Shown piece by piece: positions 1-8,995 of a stretch of 18,826 nucleotides of DNA. The stretch is from a bacterium UBA2214 (lineage in GTDB: Bacteria; Zhuqueibacterota; Zhuqueibacteria; Residuimicrobiales; Residuimicrobiaceae). The stretch covers positions 1 to 18,826 of the forward strand of contig DCUM01000210.1 in the NCBI GenBank assembly GCA_002327255.1. The letters are read 5' to 3'. The position numbers and the translations under genes were made by a program. The notes beneath the pieces are model-generated. The model made no database searches. It was not told the DNA's origin and saw nothing but the letters and a program-made list of their open reading frames with translations. Position 1 is the first letter of the stretch; each line of letters starts with the position of its first letter.

Positions 1-49
1 CGACGACGGTGGTCATCAACAACATAACAAACAGTGAAAACGCCTTCAT
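1..49 (-). CDS. Partial CDS: N-terminus of an exported protein
   Basis: Only the first 16 codons lie in the window; the gene continues beyond base 1. On the minus strand an ATG at 49-47 follows a strong Shine-Dalgarno sequence (GGAGG, complement of 55-59) with 5 bases of spacing. The translation begins MKAFSLFVMLLMTTVV: one Lys followed by a hydrophobic stretch, which is what a Sec signal peptide start looks like. A consensus-like minus-strand promoter lies just upstream (94-125). The gene is divergent from uvrA. Its function cannot be judged from this fragment. Confidence 0.7.
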   Translation of the reverse strand, partial: MKAFSLFVMLLMTTVV

Positions 50-93
50 TTTATCCTCCATTTCAAGCGTTCTTTGAGTACTGAATTCTATTC

Positions 94-125
94 ATTATAC
101 TACAATTATTTTAGCAAAATGTCAA
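94..125 (-). promoter_or_regulatory. Sigma70-like promoter for the leftward gene
   Basis: Read on the minus strand, a perfect TTGACA (125-120) is followed after 17 bases by TAGTAT (102-97), which matches 4 of 6 positions of a -10 box. A perfect TATAAT (99-94) overlaps it but with 20-base spacing. Either would drive the gene that starts at base 49. The AT-rich surroundings fit a promoter. I found no equally good plus-strand promoter for uvrA in 126-235, only weak hexamers. Confidence 0.55.
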
Positions 126-244
126 TCCTTTTTAGAAAATTTTGCCGCAAATCTGATAAATATCTTTATTGTGATCTGCTAATTTAATAAATTGGTTATT
201 AGTGAATTTATCAGGCTGAAGGGATCAACCGGCACAGGAAAAAG

Positions 245-3064
245 ATGGAAAAAGATAAAATCATCATTCGCGGCGCCCGCGAACACAACCTCAAAAATAT
301 CAACCTCGAAATTCCCCGCAATCGCCTGGTGGTGATCACCGGCCTCTCCGGGAGTGGCAAATCTTCATTGGCTTTTGACACGCTCTACGCCGAAGGCCAG
401 CGCCGTTATGTCGAATCACTCTCCGCCTATGCCCGGCAGTTCCTCGGCCTGATGGAAAAACCCGATGTGGATTATATCGAAGGTCTATCGCCGGCCATCT
501 CCATCGAACAGCGGACGACGGGAAAAAATCCCCGCTCCACGGTGGGCACGGTCACTGAAATTTACGATTATCTGCGTTTGCTCTTTGCGCGCATCGGGGT
601 ACCCTATTGTTATCAGTGCGGCAAAAAAATTGAACGCCAGACGATCCAGCAGATCGTCGATCAGGTTTTATCCCTGCCCGCCGACACCCGCATCCAGATT
701 CTGGCGCCGGTGGTGCGCGGCCGCAAGGGGGAATACCGCGAGATTTTCGAGGAGGCGCGCCGCGATGGCTATGTGCGGGTTCGCGTCGACGGCGAGGTGA
801 AAGAGCTCGAAGCGGAAATCAAACTGGACAAAAACAGGAAGCATAATATTGAAGTGGTCGTGGACCGCCTCATTGTCAATCCCCGGATACAATCGCGGCT
901 GACCGATTCCATCGAAACCGCTCTCAGTCTGGCTTCCGGCATCCTCACCGTCGATGTCATCGGTCAGCAGGAGATGTTGTTCAGCGAACATTACGCCTGC
1001 ATCGCCTGCGGCATATCCTATGAAGAACTGGCGCCGCGCATGTTCTCCTTCAATTCGCCCTATGGCGCCTGCCCCACCTGCAACGGGCTCGGCACCAAAA
1101 TGGAAATCAATTCCGAGCGCATCGTGCCCGATAAAAGCGTGCCCCTGAATCAGGGCGCCATCATTCCCTGGGGGCAGCTCAAGGATGGCTGGTACCTCAG
1201 CCTCACCGCCGGGGTGGTGGAAAAATACGGCCATACCATGGATACCCCCTTTGCGGATCTCGATCCCGCCTGCCAGCACATGTTGCTGTACGGAAGCGAT
1301 GAGGAGATGGAATTCAATTATCGCTCCCGCACCGGAACCATGCAGGGCACCTATCGCAATAAATTTGAAGGCATCATCCGCAACCTCGAACGCCGTTACC
1401 TGCAGACCGATTCGAGTGGCATCCGGGAATGGATCGAAAGCTTCATGAGTGTGGTGCTCTGCCCCGACTGCGGCGGCGCGCGTTTGCGCCCGGAGGCGCG
1501 CTCGGTGCGCATCGGCACGCATACCATTCAACAGGTGGTCGCCATGGCCGTTGACCAGGCCCATCATTTTTTCAGCACGCTGTCGCTGAACAAACGCGAG
1601 GAGCAGATCGCACAGCAGATTCTCAAAGAGATTCTGGAACGGCTCAAGTTTCTCAGCAATGTCGGACTCGATTATCTCACCCTCGATCGCGCTTCCGGGA
1701 CCCTTTCCGGCGGGGAATCGCAGCGCATCCGCCTGGCGACGCAGATCGGTTCGCAGCTCGTGGGCGTGCTCTATATTCTGGATGAACCCTCCATCGGCCT
1801 GCACCAGCGCGATAACCAGCGCCTGATCGACACGCTGTTGCGGCTGCGCGATCTCGGCAATTCGGTCATCGTCGTCGAACACGACAGGGAAACGATCGAA
1901 AAAGCGGATTACCTCATCGACCTGGGTCCGGGTGCTGGAGAACACGGCGGTTTGGTCGTGGCCGTGGGCACCCCCGCGGAAGTGGCCGATACGCCGGCTT
2001 CCATCACCGGCGACTATCTGGCGGGGCGGCGCTCCATCCCCCTGCCCGGCAAACGGCGGCATGGCCGCGGTCATCACCTCATCATTCGCGGCGCACAGGG
2101 CAACAATCTCAAGAACATCGATCTCGATATCCCCCTGGGTACGCTGGTGTGCATCACCGGCGTCTCCGGCAGCGGCAAGAGCACCCTGATCAATGAGACG
2201 TTGTATCATATTCTCAACAAGCATTTTTATCGCGCCAAGGATGCCCCGCTTGCCTACGAATCGGTCGAGGGGTTGGAGCATCTCGACAAGGTGATCGCCA
2301 TCGATCAATCGCCCATCGGCCGGACGCCGCGCTCGAATCCGGCCACCTACACGGGTCTCTTCACCCATATCCGCGACTTGTTCACCCAGCTCCCCGAGGC
2401 TAAAATACGCGGCTATCAGCCGGGACGCTTCAGTTTCAATGTCAAGGGCGGCCGCTGCGAGGCGTGTCAGGGCGATGGTATTTTGAAAATCGAGATGCAT
2501 TTTCTCCCCGACGTCTATGTGACCTGCGAGGTGTGCAAGGGAAAACGCTACAACCGCGAAACCCTCGAGATCAAATACAAGGGCGAATCCATCGCCGATA
2601 TTCTCGATATGACCGTCGCCCATGCGGCCGAATTTTTCGACAAAATCCCCGTCATCAAACGCAAGTTGAAGACGCTGCAGGATGTCGGCCTCGGGTATAT
2701 CCGCCTCGGCCAGCAAGCCACGACCCTGTCGGGCGGCGAGGCGCAGCGTGTCAAACTGGCCACCGAACTCTCCAAAATAGGCACCGGCCGGACGATTTAC
2801 ATCCTCGATGAGCCGACCACCGGTCTCCATTTCGAAGATATCAAGATGCTGCTCACCGTATTGAACCGGCTGGTGGACAAGGGCAACACCGTGGTCGTGA
2901 TCGAACACCATCTCGACGTCATCAAGACCGCGGATTTTATCATAGACCTTGGCCCCGAGGGCGGTGATAAAGGGGGCTATATCGTGGCCACCGGGACGCC
3001 GGAGCAGGTTGCCCGGGTCGAGGCTTCCAGCACCGGACAATTTCTGACGCGAGCTTTGGTATAA
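245..3064 (+). CDS. uvrA: UvrABC system protein A (excinuclease ABC subunit A)
   Basis: This is the DNA-damage recognition ATPase of nucleotide excision repair; it works in the cytoplasm as a dimer that loads UvrB. It has 939 residues, the usual family length (about 940). The first Walker A is GLSGSGKS (33-40) and the second GVSGSGKS (about 639-646). ABC signatures LSGGESQRIRLA and LSGGEAQRVKLA, each followed by a Walker B ending in LDEP, complete the two ATPase sites. Zinc-binding cysteine pairs are visible at C252/C255 with C276/C279, and at C738/C741 with C761/C764. The start at 245 follows an AGGAA sequence (236-240) and fits the conserved N-terminus. The gene stands alone on this strand, divergent from the gene at 1-49. 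No LexA box was recognised upstream. Confidence 0.98.
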   Translation: MEKDKIIIRGAREHNLKNINLEIPRNRLVVITGLSGSGKSSLAFDTLYAEGQRRYVESLSAYARQFLGLMEKPDVDYIEGLSPAISIEQRTTGKNPRSTVGTVTEIYDYLRLLFARIGVPYCYQCGKKIERQTIQQIVDQVLSLPADTRIQILAPVVRGRKGEYREIFEEARRDGYVRVRVDGEVKELEAEIKLDKNRKHNIEVVVDRLIVNPRIQSRLTDSIETALSLASGILTVDVIGQQEMLFSEHYACIACGISYEELAPRMFSFNSPYGACPTCNGLGTKMEINSERIVPDKSVPLNQGAIIPWGQLKDGWYLSLTAGVVEKYGHTMDTPFADLDPACQHMLLYGSDEEMEFNYRSRTGTMQGTYRNKFEGIIRNLERRYLQTDSSGIREWIESFMSVVLCPDCGGARLRPEARSVRIGTHTIQQVVAMAVDQAHHFFSTLSLNKREEQIAQQILKEILERLKFLSNVGLDYLTLDRASGTLSGGESQRIRLATQIGSQLVGVLYILDEPSIGLHQRDNQRLIDTLLRLRDLGNSVIVVEHDRETIEKADYLIDLGPGAGEHGGLVVAVGTPAEVADTPASITGDYLAGRRSIPLPGKRRHGRGHHLIIRGAQGNNLKNIDLDIPLGTLVCITGVSGSGKSTLINETLYHILNKHFYRAKDAPLAYESVEGLEHLDKVIAIDQSPIGRTPRSNPATYTGLFTHIRDLFTQLPEAKIRGYQPGRFSFNVKGGRCEACQGDGILKIEMHFLPDVYVTCEVCKGKRYNRETLEIKYKGESIADILDMTVAHAAEFFDKIPVIKRKLKTLQDVGLGYIRLGQQATTLSGGEAQRVKLATELSKIGTGRTIYILDEPTTGLHFEDIKMLLTVLNRLVDKGNTVVVIEHHLDVIKTADFIIDLGPEGGDKGGYIVATGTPEQVARVEASSTGQFLTRALV

Positions 3065-3115
3065 TACCATTATTTTATGCAAAAGGGCAAAAAATACCGG
3101 GGCGGGCAGCCTGCT

Positions 3116-3152
3116 CACCCCACAACGGTTCCGGTTTATCCGGGTTGGGGTG
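3116..3152 (+). repeat. Long imperfect hairpin downstream of uvrA
   Basis: CACCCC (3116-3121) pairs with GGGGTG (3147-3152), AAC (3124-3126) with GTT (3144-3146), and CCGG (3131-3134) with CCGG (3140-3143), around a TTTAT loop. That gives 13 base pairs with bulges only on the 5' arm. No T-run follows, so it does not look like a standard intrinsic terminator. It starts 51 bases after the uvrA stop. Confidence 0.5.
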
Positions 3153-3270
3153 AAGAATGGAGGGACGGGTTTTGCGAGCCGGTTGCTCTGCGATTTTGCT
3201 TGATGCAGATCATCCGGCCCGGCCGGTCTGCAATGCGGTTCCGTCCCGGGCGTGCAAGTGCCTGAACGCA

Positions 3271-3292
3271 GATGTCACCCCGGGGTGGCATC
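3271..3292. repeat. 22-base near-perfect palindrome
   Basis: GATG (3271-3274) pairs with CATC (3289-3292). The core CACCCCGGGGTG (3276-3287 region) is self-complementary, with one T-G wobble between the two parts. It could be a protein-binding dyad or an RNA hairpin. It lies about 100 bases upstream of the A2M start codon. Confidence 0.5.
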
Positions 3293-3312
3293 GCAACGAA
3301 GCAGAAGCCGCT

Positions 3313-3328
3313 GCAGGAATTATCCTGC
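3313..3328 (+). repeat. Perfect 6-bp hairpin upstream of the A2M gene
   Basis: GCAGGA (3313-3318) and TCCTGC (3323-3328) are perfect inverted repeats around a four-base ATTA loop, 68 bases before the A2M start. It is probably in the 5' UTR; its function is unknown. Confidence 0.45.
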
Positions 3329-3385
3329 GTTCTCACGCACGTGTCGTTTTCCGGATTTTAGGGTGAATGTTTGGCTCACAGCTTT

Positions 3386-3391
3386 GGGAGG
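3386..3391 (+). promoter_or_regulatory. Shine-Dalgarno fixing the A2M start
   Basis: GGGAGG sits 4 bases before the ATG at 3396. It decides the start in favour of 3396 over the in-frame ATG at 3252. The protein from 3396 begins directly with a signal peptide. Confidence 0.7.
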
Positions 3392-3395
3392 TCGT

Positions 3396-6300
3396 ATGAA
3401 AAAGAACAGGTTCGTTGTCATCCTGATCCTCATGAGCAGCTTGTGCTGGAGTGCGGATCTGGAGGTGCTTTCAGTTTCTCCCAAAGGGAGCGTGGGCACC
3501 GTTACCGATGCGCTCAACATCGTGGTGACGTTTAACGAAGCGATGGTGGCGCTCAAGGCGACCCCCGAGGGTGCCGGAAGCGGACCGCTGCAGCTGCGGC
3601 CAGGCCTCAAAGGCAAATACCGCTGGATGGGGCCGCGCACGCTGGTTTTTATACCGGCGGATACGCTGCCCCTGGCGACACGATTTGAGGTCACCATTCC
3701 GGCCGGAACCACGGCGCTGAACGGAGCGGTACTTCCCGCCGCCTGGTCATGGAGTTTTGAAACTGCGCGTCCGGCGGTTCTCTTCACCCATCCCGAAAGC
3801 GAGGAGGGCGGCTTTGATCCCAAAGGTACGCTTTTGTTGCGCTTCAACCAGGAGATGGATCTGAACCGCATCGAGAAAAAAATCCAGCTGATTGGCGGCG
3901 CCGGCACAAACGCCCTTCGCGTCCGCATGGCCACCATGGCTGAAGTGCAGGCGCACTGGCGCCTCGGTGAAGATACCACCCAGGTGATTGCCGTGACCCC
4001 GGCGAGCCCCTTGCTGCCCGGGACGACCTATACGCTGCTCCTGGCGCAGGGTTTGCAGGCGAAACAGGGGACCCTCGGTCTCCCCGAGAGCCGGCGCATC
4101 GATTTCACCACCGTCGGCGATTTCACCTTTCAAGGCATCAACGCCAGTCAAATGGATCCATCCGGCGCCTTCCAGCCCAACGGTGGCATCCGCTTCAATT
4201 TCAGCAACCGGGTGACCGCCGCCGAACTGGTCAAGCACCTTAAATTCGATCCGGCGATCGCCATTCCCGAATATTACGCCGAACGCACCTGGCCGCAAAC
4301 CGGCATTTTCCTCAGCATCGATTTTCAGCCCGAAACCCTCTATCGCTATACCATCGCCAATACCATGACCGACATCTACGGCAACCGGCTGAAAACCGTC
4401 ATCACCGGCACCTTCAAGACGGGCAGCTATCCACCCTACGTCAGCATGAATACCGGCCCCGGGGTCCTGGAGGCCTATGGCGACCGCCGCTATCCGGTCT
4501 TTTTCGTCAATCAGGATCGCGTCCGCGTGCGCATGGGCATGATGGCGCCCGACCGGCTCATCCCGCTGATTCGTTCCCGTGAAGACCTCTATGGCCGCGC
4601 AACGCCTCTGCCGGATTCTCTCTTTTTCATCGACCGTTCCTGGCAGGTGACGGCGCCGCGCAACACCAGGAGCGCCCAACCGTTGCAGGTCGATTGGCTC
4701 CTTGCCGGCCGCAAGACCGGCCTGGTGCTGGCGGAAGTGGACGATCTCAACGACGATGACAATCCGGTCCGTTACAAACGGATTCTGCTGCAGGTGACCA
4801 ATCTGGGGGTAACCGCCAAGTTCTCGCCCATCAACAATCTCATCTGGGTCACCAACCTCCAGGATGCCACCCCGGTGGCGGGCGCCAAAGTCGAGATTCG
4901 CGACGATCACAACCGCAAGCTGTGGAGCGGCACTACCACCGCCGCAGGATTGGCACAATCGCCGGGTTGGCGCGAGCTCGGACTCTCCTCTGCGGACAGC
5001 TGGGAGCGGCCGCGCCAATGGGTGTTCGTTTACAAGGATCTCGATTTTGCCTACACGGCCTCGGATTGGGGCACGGGCATTTTTCCCTATCGCTTTGACA
5101 TCGATTATGAGTGGAATCCCGAACCGGTCAAACACGCCGGCACGCTTTTCACAGAGCGCGGTTTGTACCGGGCGGGCGAGACCGTGCACATCAAAGGCAT
5201 GCTCCGTGAGAAAAGATTTCACGACTGGGCGATTCCGCTGGAAAAGGCGTACGTCCTGAAAATCCATGACAGCCGCGGCAACACACTGGTCGACGAAGCC
5301 GTCCGCCTCTCCGAATACGGCTCCTTCGATTATTCCCTGCCGCTGAGCGCTACCGCGCCTTTGGGGTATTACTACATGAATCTGGAGTCGCCCCCCGACA
5401 GTGCGGGGGGGTATGGTCAGACCTATATGGGTGCCTCCTTCCGGGTCGAGGCATTCCGGCCGGCTGAGTTCAGTGTGCGTCTGCAATCCGCCGCCCCCTC
5501 CTGTATCGTCGGAGACAGTGCCAAAGTACTCGTCAGCGCCAATTATCTCTTTGGCGCGCCCCTGAGCGGCCAGAAAGTGAACTGGCATGCCTACCTGGAT
5601 CGCGGCTGGTTCAGGCCTGAAGGTCATGAGGGTTATCTCTTTGGCAATGATGCCTGGGACTGGGAGGATCATGAACGTTTCCCGGGAAGGCCCCTGGCGC
5701 AGCAAAAGAACACGCTCGATGCGCAGGGCAGTTCCCGCTTCGCCACGGTCGTGCCGGCGCCGGGCGTCGATTTTCCGCTGCAGCTCACGGTGAGCGCGGA
5801 TGTCTCCAGCCCAAGCCGTCAGGTCATCGGCAGCAGCGAACGCATTACCATCCATCCTGCTTCCTTTTACATCGGACTCAAACCGGCCACATCATTTGCC
5901 GAAGTGGCCAAACCGCTCGGGTTCCAGATCATCACGGTGACGCCGGATGGCGCTTCAGTGCCCGGCAAGCAGATCAAAGTCAAACTGGTGAAGCGGCAAT
6001 GGCACTCGGTGCGCAAGGCGGGAATCGGAGGCCGCTACGAGTGGTTGAGCAAACCGGTCGACACCACAGCCGATTCCATGCTGGTGCAGACAGGCGCCGA
6101 GCCGGTCAGCGGCAGTTTTACACCCGGGGAAGCGGGCGTCTATTATCTCCTTGCGGAGGGCAAGGAGAATAAAGGCCGGCTGGCCAGGACGCAGGCCTAT
6201 CTCTATGTGATCGGAAAAGGTTATGTTGCCTGGATGCGCGAGGATGATGACATCATCGAACTGGTGCGCAACAGGGAACACTACAAGCCGGGCGACGTGG

Positions 6301-8981
6301 CGCGCGTGATGGTGAAATCACCTTTTGAAACCGCTTCGGCCCTGGTCACCCTGGAGCGCGAAGGGGTCCTTTCGCAGCAGGTGCTCACGCTGACGGGGAG
6401 CACACCGACGATCGAGATTCCCATCAGCAAGAAGCATCTGCCCAATGTCTTTGTTTCGGTCATACTGCTGAAGGGAAGGTCGCAGAATTTTATTTTTTCC
6501 GAGGAAGGAGAGGACATCGGCAGGCCGGCCTTTAAAATAGGCTATGTCAATCTGCCGGTGGATGCGGGCAGTCAACACCTCCAGGTAACGGTCGCCAGCG
6601 ACGAGCCGGCATATCGACCGGGTGGACAAGTCACGCTATCCATCGACGTCAAGGATGCGGATGGTGAGCCGAGTTCCGCAGAAGTCACGCTGGCTGTGGT
6701 GGACCGGGGCGTTTTGAATCTGATTAATTATGAACTGCCCGATCCGTTCGACGATTTTTACGGCAACCGGCCGCTTTCGGTGCAAACTTCGGAGACGCGG
6801 CTGCATGTGGTGGAGCAGCGCAATTACGGCGAAAAGGGCGAAAAACGCGGCGGCGGTGGCGCCGAAGGATTCGGCGGGGATCTGGATTTGCGCAAGAATT
6901 TCAAGGCCACCGCCTATTGGGCGCCCAAACTGGAGATCGATGAAACCGGGCATGCGCAGGTCACCTTCAAACTGCCCGATAACCTCACGACCTTCAAGAT
7001 CATGGCCGTGGCACATACCATCACCTCGGAATTTGGCCGCGGCAGCGGCGAGATCAAGGTCAATCAACCACTCATGCTTCTGGCGGCACTGCCGCGATTC
7101 GCCCGTGTCGGTGATGTCTTTGAGGCCGGTGCGGTCGTCCACAATCTCTCCGGGCAGGGTGGACAGGCGACCTTGTCGGTCGATGTGCAGGGTCTGGAAT
7201 TGCTCGAAAACGGCAGCAAAACAACTGCCCTGCAAAACGGCGAGAGCAAAGAAATCCGTTACAAATTCAGGGCGGCCAAAACCGGCACGGCGACCTTTCA
7301 ATTCCGTTGCCAGATGGCGGCCTTCAGCGATGGCCTGCAGCGCATCATTCCCGTTCAGGCGCCCTCGATCCGCGAAACCGTCGCCCTCTATCAACGCAGC
7401 GACAAATCAGCCCGGCAACAAGTGGAGATTCCGGGCGGGGTCTATCCGGAATTGAGCGAACTGGAAATTTCGCTCGCCTCCACCGCCCTGTCCGAGCTGT
7501 CGGGACCTCTGCACTATCTGATGTACTATCCCTACGAGTGCCTGGAACAGCGTCTGTCGCGCATCCTGCCGGTCATTGTGAGCCAGGATCTGGTGGAAGC
7601 GTTCGGACTGAAAGTGAGCGGCGTCAAGGATCATCGCGCCATCGTGACCGAGGGCCTGGGCGAGCTGGGAAGGTTCCGCACCGATGACTACGGATTCGCG
7701 ATGTGGCCGGGCGCCTATCACGCCTCGCCTTTTGTCACGGCCTATGCGGCGCTGACGATGACCCTGGCGCAGCAGAAGGGGTATGAGATCGACCAGGAGA
7801 TGCTGGAGGGCACGCTCGATTACATCAATAATGTGCTCAATCAGACCTATTACTATCAGTCGCCCTATTCAGAGGCCTCCTGGCGCAGCACGCGCGCGCT
7901 GATGCTCTACGTCATGGCGCTCAACCATCGCGCCGATACCGGTGTGCTCGACCTCATGGCCAACAGCAAAACGCCGATGACGACACTGGGCAAGGCTTAC
8001 CTGTTGAAGACGCTCCATATCACCGGGGCGAACGAATCGAAAAAAGCCGCCATCCGTCAGGCGCTGTTGAACAAAATCCGCGTCTTCCCCACGGAGGCCT
8101 ATTTCGAGGAGGAGCAGGCTTCTCCGTGGATTTACGATTCGGACGTGCGCACCACCGCGGTGGTGTTGCAGGCCTTTCTCGAAACCGGCAGCGCGCTGCC
8201 CCAGGCGGAGCAGGTGGTGGCGTGGCTGATGAGCCAGCGCAAACAAGGCCGCTGGGACAATACCCAGGATAATTTTTTCGTCCTTTATGCGCTGAGCGAA
8301 TACCTCCGCGCGGTCGAAAAAGAGGCGCCGCAGTTCACGGCCCGTGTGCGTCTGGCCGGAGAGGAACTGATGCGCAAGGCGTTCATGGGACGATCCACGC
8401 AGGTCGAGAAGCGCACCATCTCCCTGCAGCCTTACCAGAAAAAGCAGGTGCAGGTCGATTTCGAGAAAGAGGGCGCGGGCATGTTGTATTACGGCATGCG
8501 TATGACCTATTTCCCCGTCGACGTCAGCGAGCCGCGCGATGAAGGGATCACGGTCGTAAAGACCGTCGAGCCGGTGACCGGCGGCAGCGCCACGGCGGAG
8601 AAAATTCCGGCCGGCGAACTGGTCAAAATCACCCTGAATGTCATCGTCAGCAAAGATTGTCATTATGTGGTGGTGGATGATCCGATACCGGCGGGACTCG
8701 AGGCGGTAAACGTCTCCCTGGCATCGACGAGCGCCGCGGTTGCGCAAATGGAGACATCAGAAGAGGAGGAGGCCTGGTGGTTCGGATTCACGCACGTCGA
8801 AAAACACGACGACCGCGTCCTCCTCTTTGGCGACTGGCTGGCCAGCGGCGTGCATACCTACAGCTATCTGGCCCGCGCCACCACCAAGGGCACCTTTACG
8901 CTGCCGCCCACCCATGCCGAGCAGATGTATAAACCCGAAGTGTATGGACGGACGACCAGCGCAAAGGTAAAAGTGGAATAA
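3396..8981 (+). CDS. Alpha-2-macroglobulin family protease inhibitor (YfhM-like)
   Basis: An 1,861-residue exported protein of the bacterial A2M family, which traps attacking proteases in the periplasm through a thioester that opens on bait cleavage. A signal peptide (MKKNRFVVILILMSSLC) has no acceptable lipobox, because Leu precedes Cys17, so the protein is probably soluble rather than lipid-anchored. An SbsA-like Ig domain (about 20-120) comes first. Macroglobulin domains include the stretch around 571-610 (FTERGLYRAGETVHIKG) and another from about 1074 ending AVVDRGVLNL. A Gly-rich loop (about 1144-1165) lies before the family motif RKNFKATAYWAPKLEID. The thioester motif CLEQ is intact (Cys1382-Gln1385). 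It is longer than E. coli YfhM (about 1,650). The usual partner pbpC is not in the window; the next gene encodes a serine hydrolase fusion. The start is fixed by GGGAGG at 3386-3391. Confidence 0.93.
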   Translation: MKKNRFVVILILMSSLCWSADLEVLSVSPKGSVGTVTDALNIVVTFNEAMVALKATPEGAGSGPLQLRPGLKGKYRWMGPRTLVFIPADTLPLATRFEVTIPAGTTALNGAVLPAAWSWSFETARPAVLFTHPESEEGGFDPKGTLLLRFNQEMDLNRIEKKIQLIGGAGTNALRVRMATMAEVQAHWRLGEDTTQVIAVTPASPLLPGTTYTLLLAQGLQAKQGTLGLPESRRIDFTTVGDFTFQGINASQMDPSGAFQPNGGIRFNFSNRVTAAELVKHLKFDPAIAIPEYYAERTWPQTGIFLSIDFQPETLYRYTIANTMTDIYGNRLKTVITGTFKTGSYPPYVSMNTGPGVLEAYGDRRYPVFFVNQDRVRVRMGMMAPDRLIPLIRSREDLYGRATPLPDSLFFIDRSWQVTAPRNTRSAQPLQVDWLLAGRKTGLVLAEVDDLNDDDNPVRYKRILLQVTNLGVTAKFSPINNLIWVTNLQDATPVAGAKVEIRDDHNRKLWSGTTTAAGLAQSPGWRELGLSSADSWERPRQWVFVYKDLDFAYTASDWGTGIFPYRFDIDYEWNPEPVKHAGTLFTERGLYRAGETVHIKGMLREKRFHDWAIPLEKAYVLKIHDSRGNTLVDEAVRLSEYGSFDYSLPLSATAPLGYYYMNLESPPDSAGGYGQTYMGASFRVEAFRPAEFSVRLQSAAPSCIVGDSAKVLVSANYLFGAPLSGQKVNWHAYLDRGWFRPEGHEGYLFGNDAWDWEDHERFPGRPLAQQKNTLDAQGSSRFATVVPAPGVDFPLQLTVSADVSSPSRQVIGSSERITIHPASFYIGLKPATSFAEVAKPLGFQIITVTPDGASVPGKQIKVKLVKRQWHSVRKAGIGGRYEWLSKPVDTTADSMLVQTGAEPVSGSFTPGEAGVYYLLAEGKENKGRLARTQAYLYVIGKGYVAWMREDDDIIELVRNREHYKPGDVARVMVKSPFETASALVTLEREGVLSQQVLTLTGSTPTIEIPISKKHLPNVFVSVILLKGRSQNFIFSEEGEDIGRPAFKIGYVNLPVDAGSQHLQVTVASDEPAYRPGGQVTLSIDVKDADGEPSSAEVTLAVVDRGVLNLINYELPDPFDDFYGNRPLSVQTSETRLHVVEQRNYGEKGEKRGGGGAEGFGGDLDLRKNFKATAYWAPKLEIDETGHAQVTFKLPDNLTTFKIMAVAHTITSEFGRGSGEIKVNQPLMLLAALPRFARVGDVFEAGAVVHNLSGQGGQATLSVDVQGLELLENGSKTTALQNGESKEIRYKFRAAKTGTATFQFRCQMAAFSDGLQRIIPVQAPSIRETVALYQRSDKSARQQVEIPGGVYPELSELEISLASTALSELSGPLHYLMYYPYECLEQRLSRILPVIVSQDLVEAFGLKVSGVKDHRAIVTEGLGELGRFRTDDYGFAMWPGAYHASPFVTAYAALTMTLAQQKGYEIDQEMLEGTLDYINNVLNQTYYYQSPYSEASWRSTRALMLYVMALNHRADTGVLDLMANSKTPMTTLGKAYLLKTLHITGANESKKAAIRQALLNKIRVFPTEAYFEEEQASPWIYDSDVRTTAVVLQAFLETGSALPQAEQVVAWLMSQRKQGRWDNTQDNFFVLYALSEYLRAVEKEAPQFTARVRLAGEELMRKAFMGRSTQVEKRTISLQPYQKKQVQVDFEKEGAGMLYYGMRMTYFPVDVSEPRDEGITVVKTVEPVTGGSATAEKIPAGELVKITLNVIVSKDCHYVVVDDPIPAGLEAVNVSLASTSAAVAQMETSEEEEAWWFGFTHVEKHDDRVLLFGDWLASGVHTYSYLARATTKGTFTLPPTHAEQMYKPEVYGRTTSAKVKVE

Positions 8982-8995
8982 TTGAAGCTCACCCG

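Larger units (their letters stand above)
3065..3395. other. 331-base structured gap between uvrA and the A2M gene
   Basis: No convincing gene. The stretch is GC-rich, unlike the AT-rich gaps elsewhere, and is full of inverted repeats (annotated separately at 3116-3152, 3271-3292 and 3313-3328). A further candidate is CCGG pairing with CCGG around 3214-3226, flanked by CAGA/TCTG. Short open frames here lack a good Shine-Dalgarno sequence. The A2M reading frame stays open upstream to an ATG at 3252, but that extension is Arg/Cys-rich and would precede the signal peptide. I could not match the fold to a riboswitch class by eye. Confidence 0.6.

Noticed and set aside
668..3118. 816-codon open frame on the minus strand opposite uvrA
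   Set aside because: It is a mirror frame produced by codon bias in GC-rich uvrA. Its translation is low-complexity, rich in His, Gly and Asp, with no domain, and uvrA itself is certain.
3116..3292. A known riboswitch in the A2M leader
   Set aside because: I could not identify conserved boxes of cobalamin, TPP, SAM or cyclic-di-GMP riboswitches by eye, so no class is claimed.
3252..3395. 48-residue N-terminal extension of the A2M protein
   Set aside because: It would bury the signal peptide, is Arg/Cys-rich, and runs through the hairpin region; the ATG at 3396 has GGGAGG upstream.
3747..5855. 702-codon minus-strand frame opposite the A2M gene
   Set aside because: It has the same mirror-frame character and no recognisable motif; the plus-strand A2M reading is well supported.
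7869..8747. 292-codon minus-strand frame in the 3' part of the A2M gene
   Set aside because: It is an antisense shadow with Arg/His-rich composition and no start signal.
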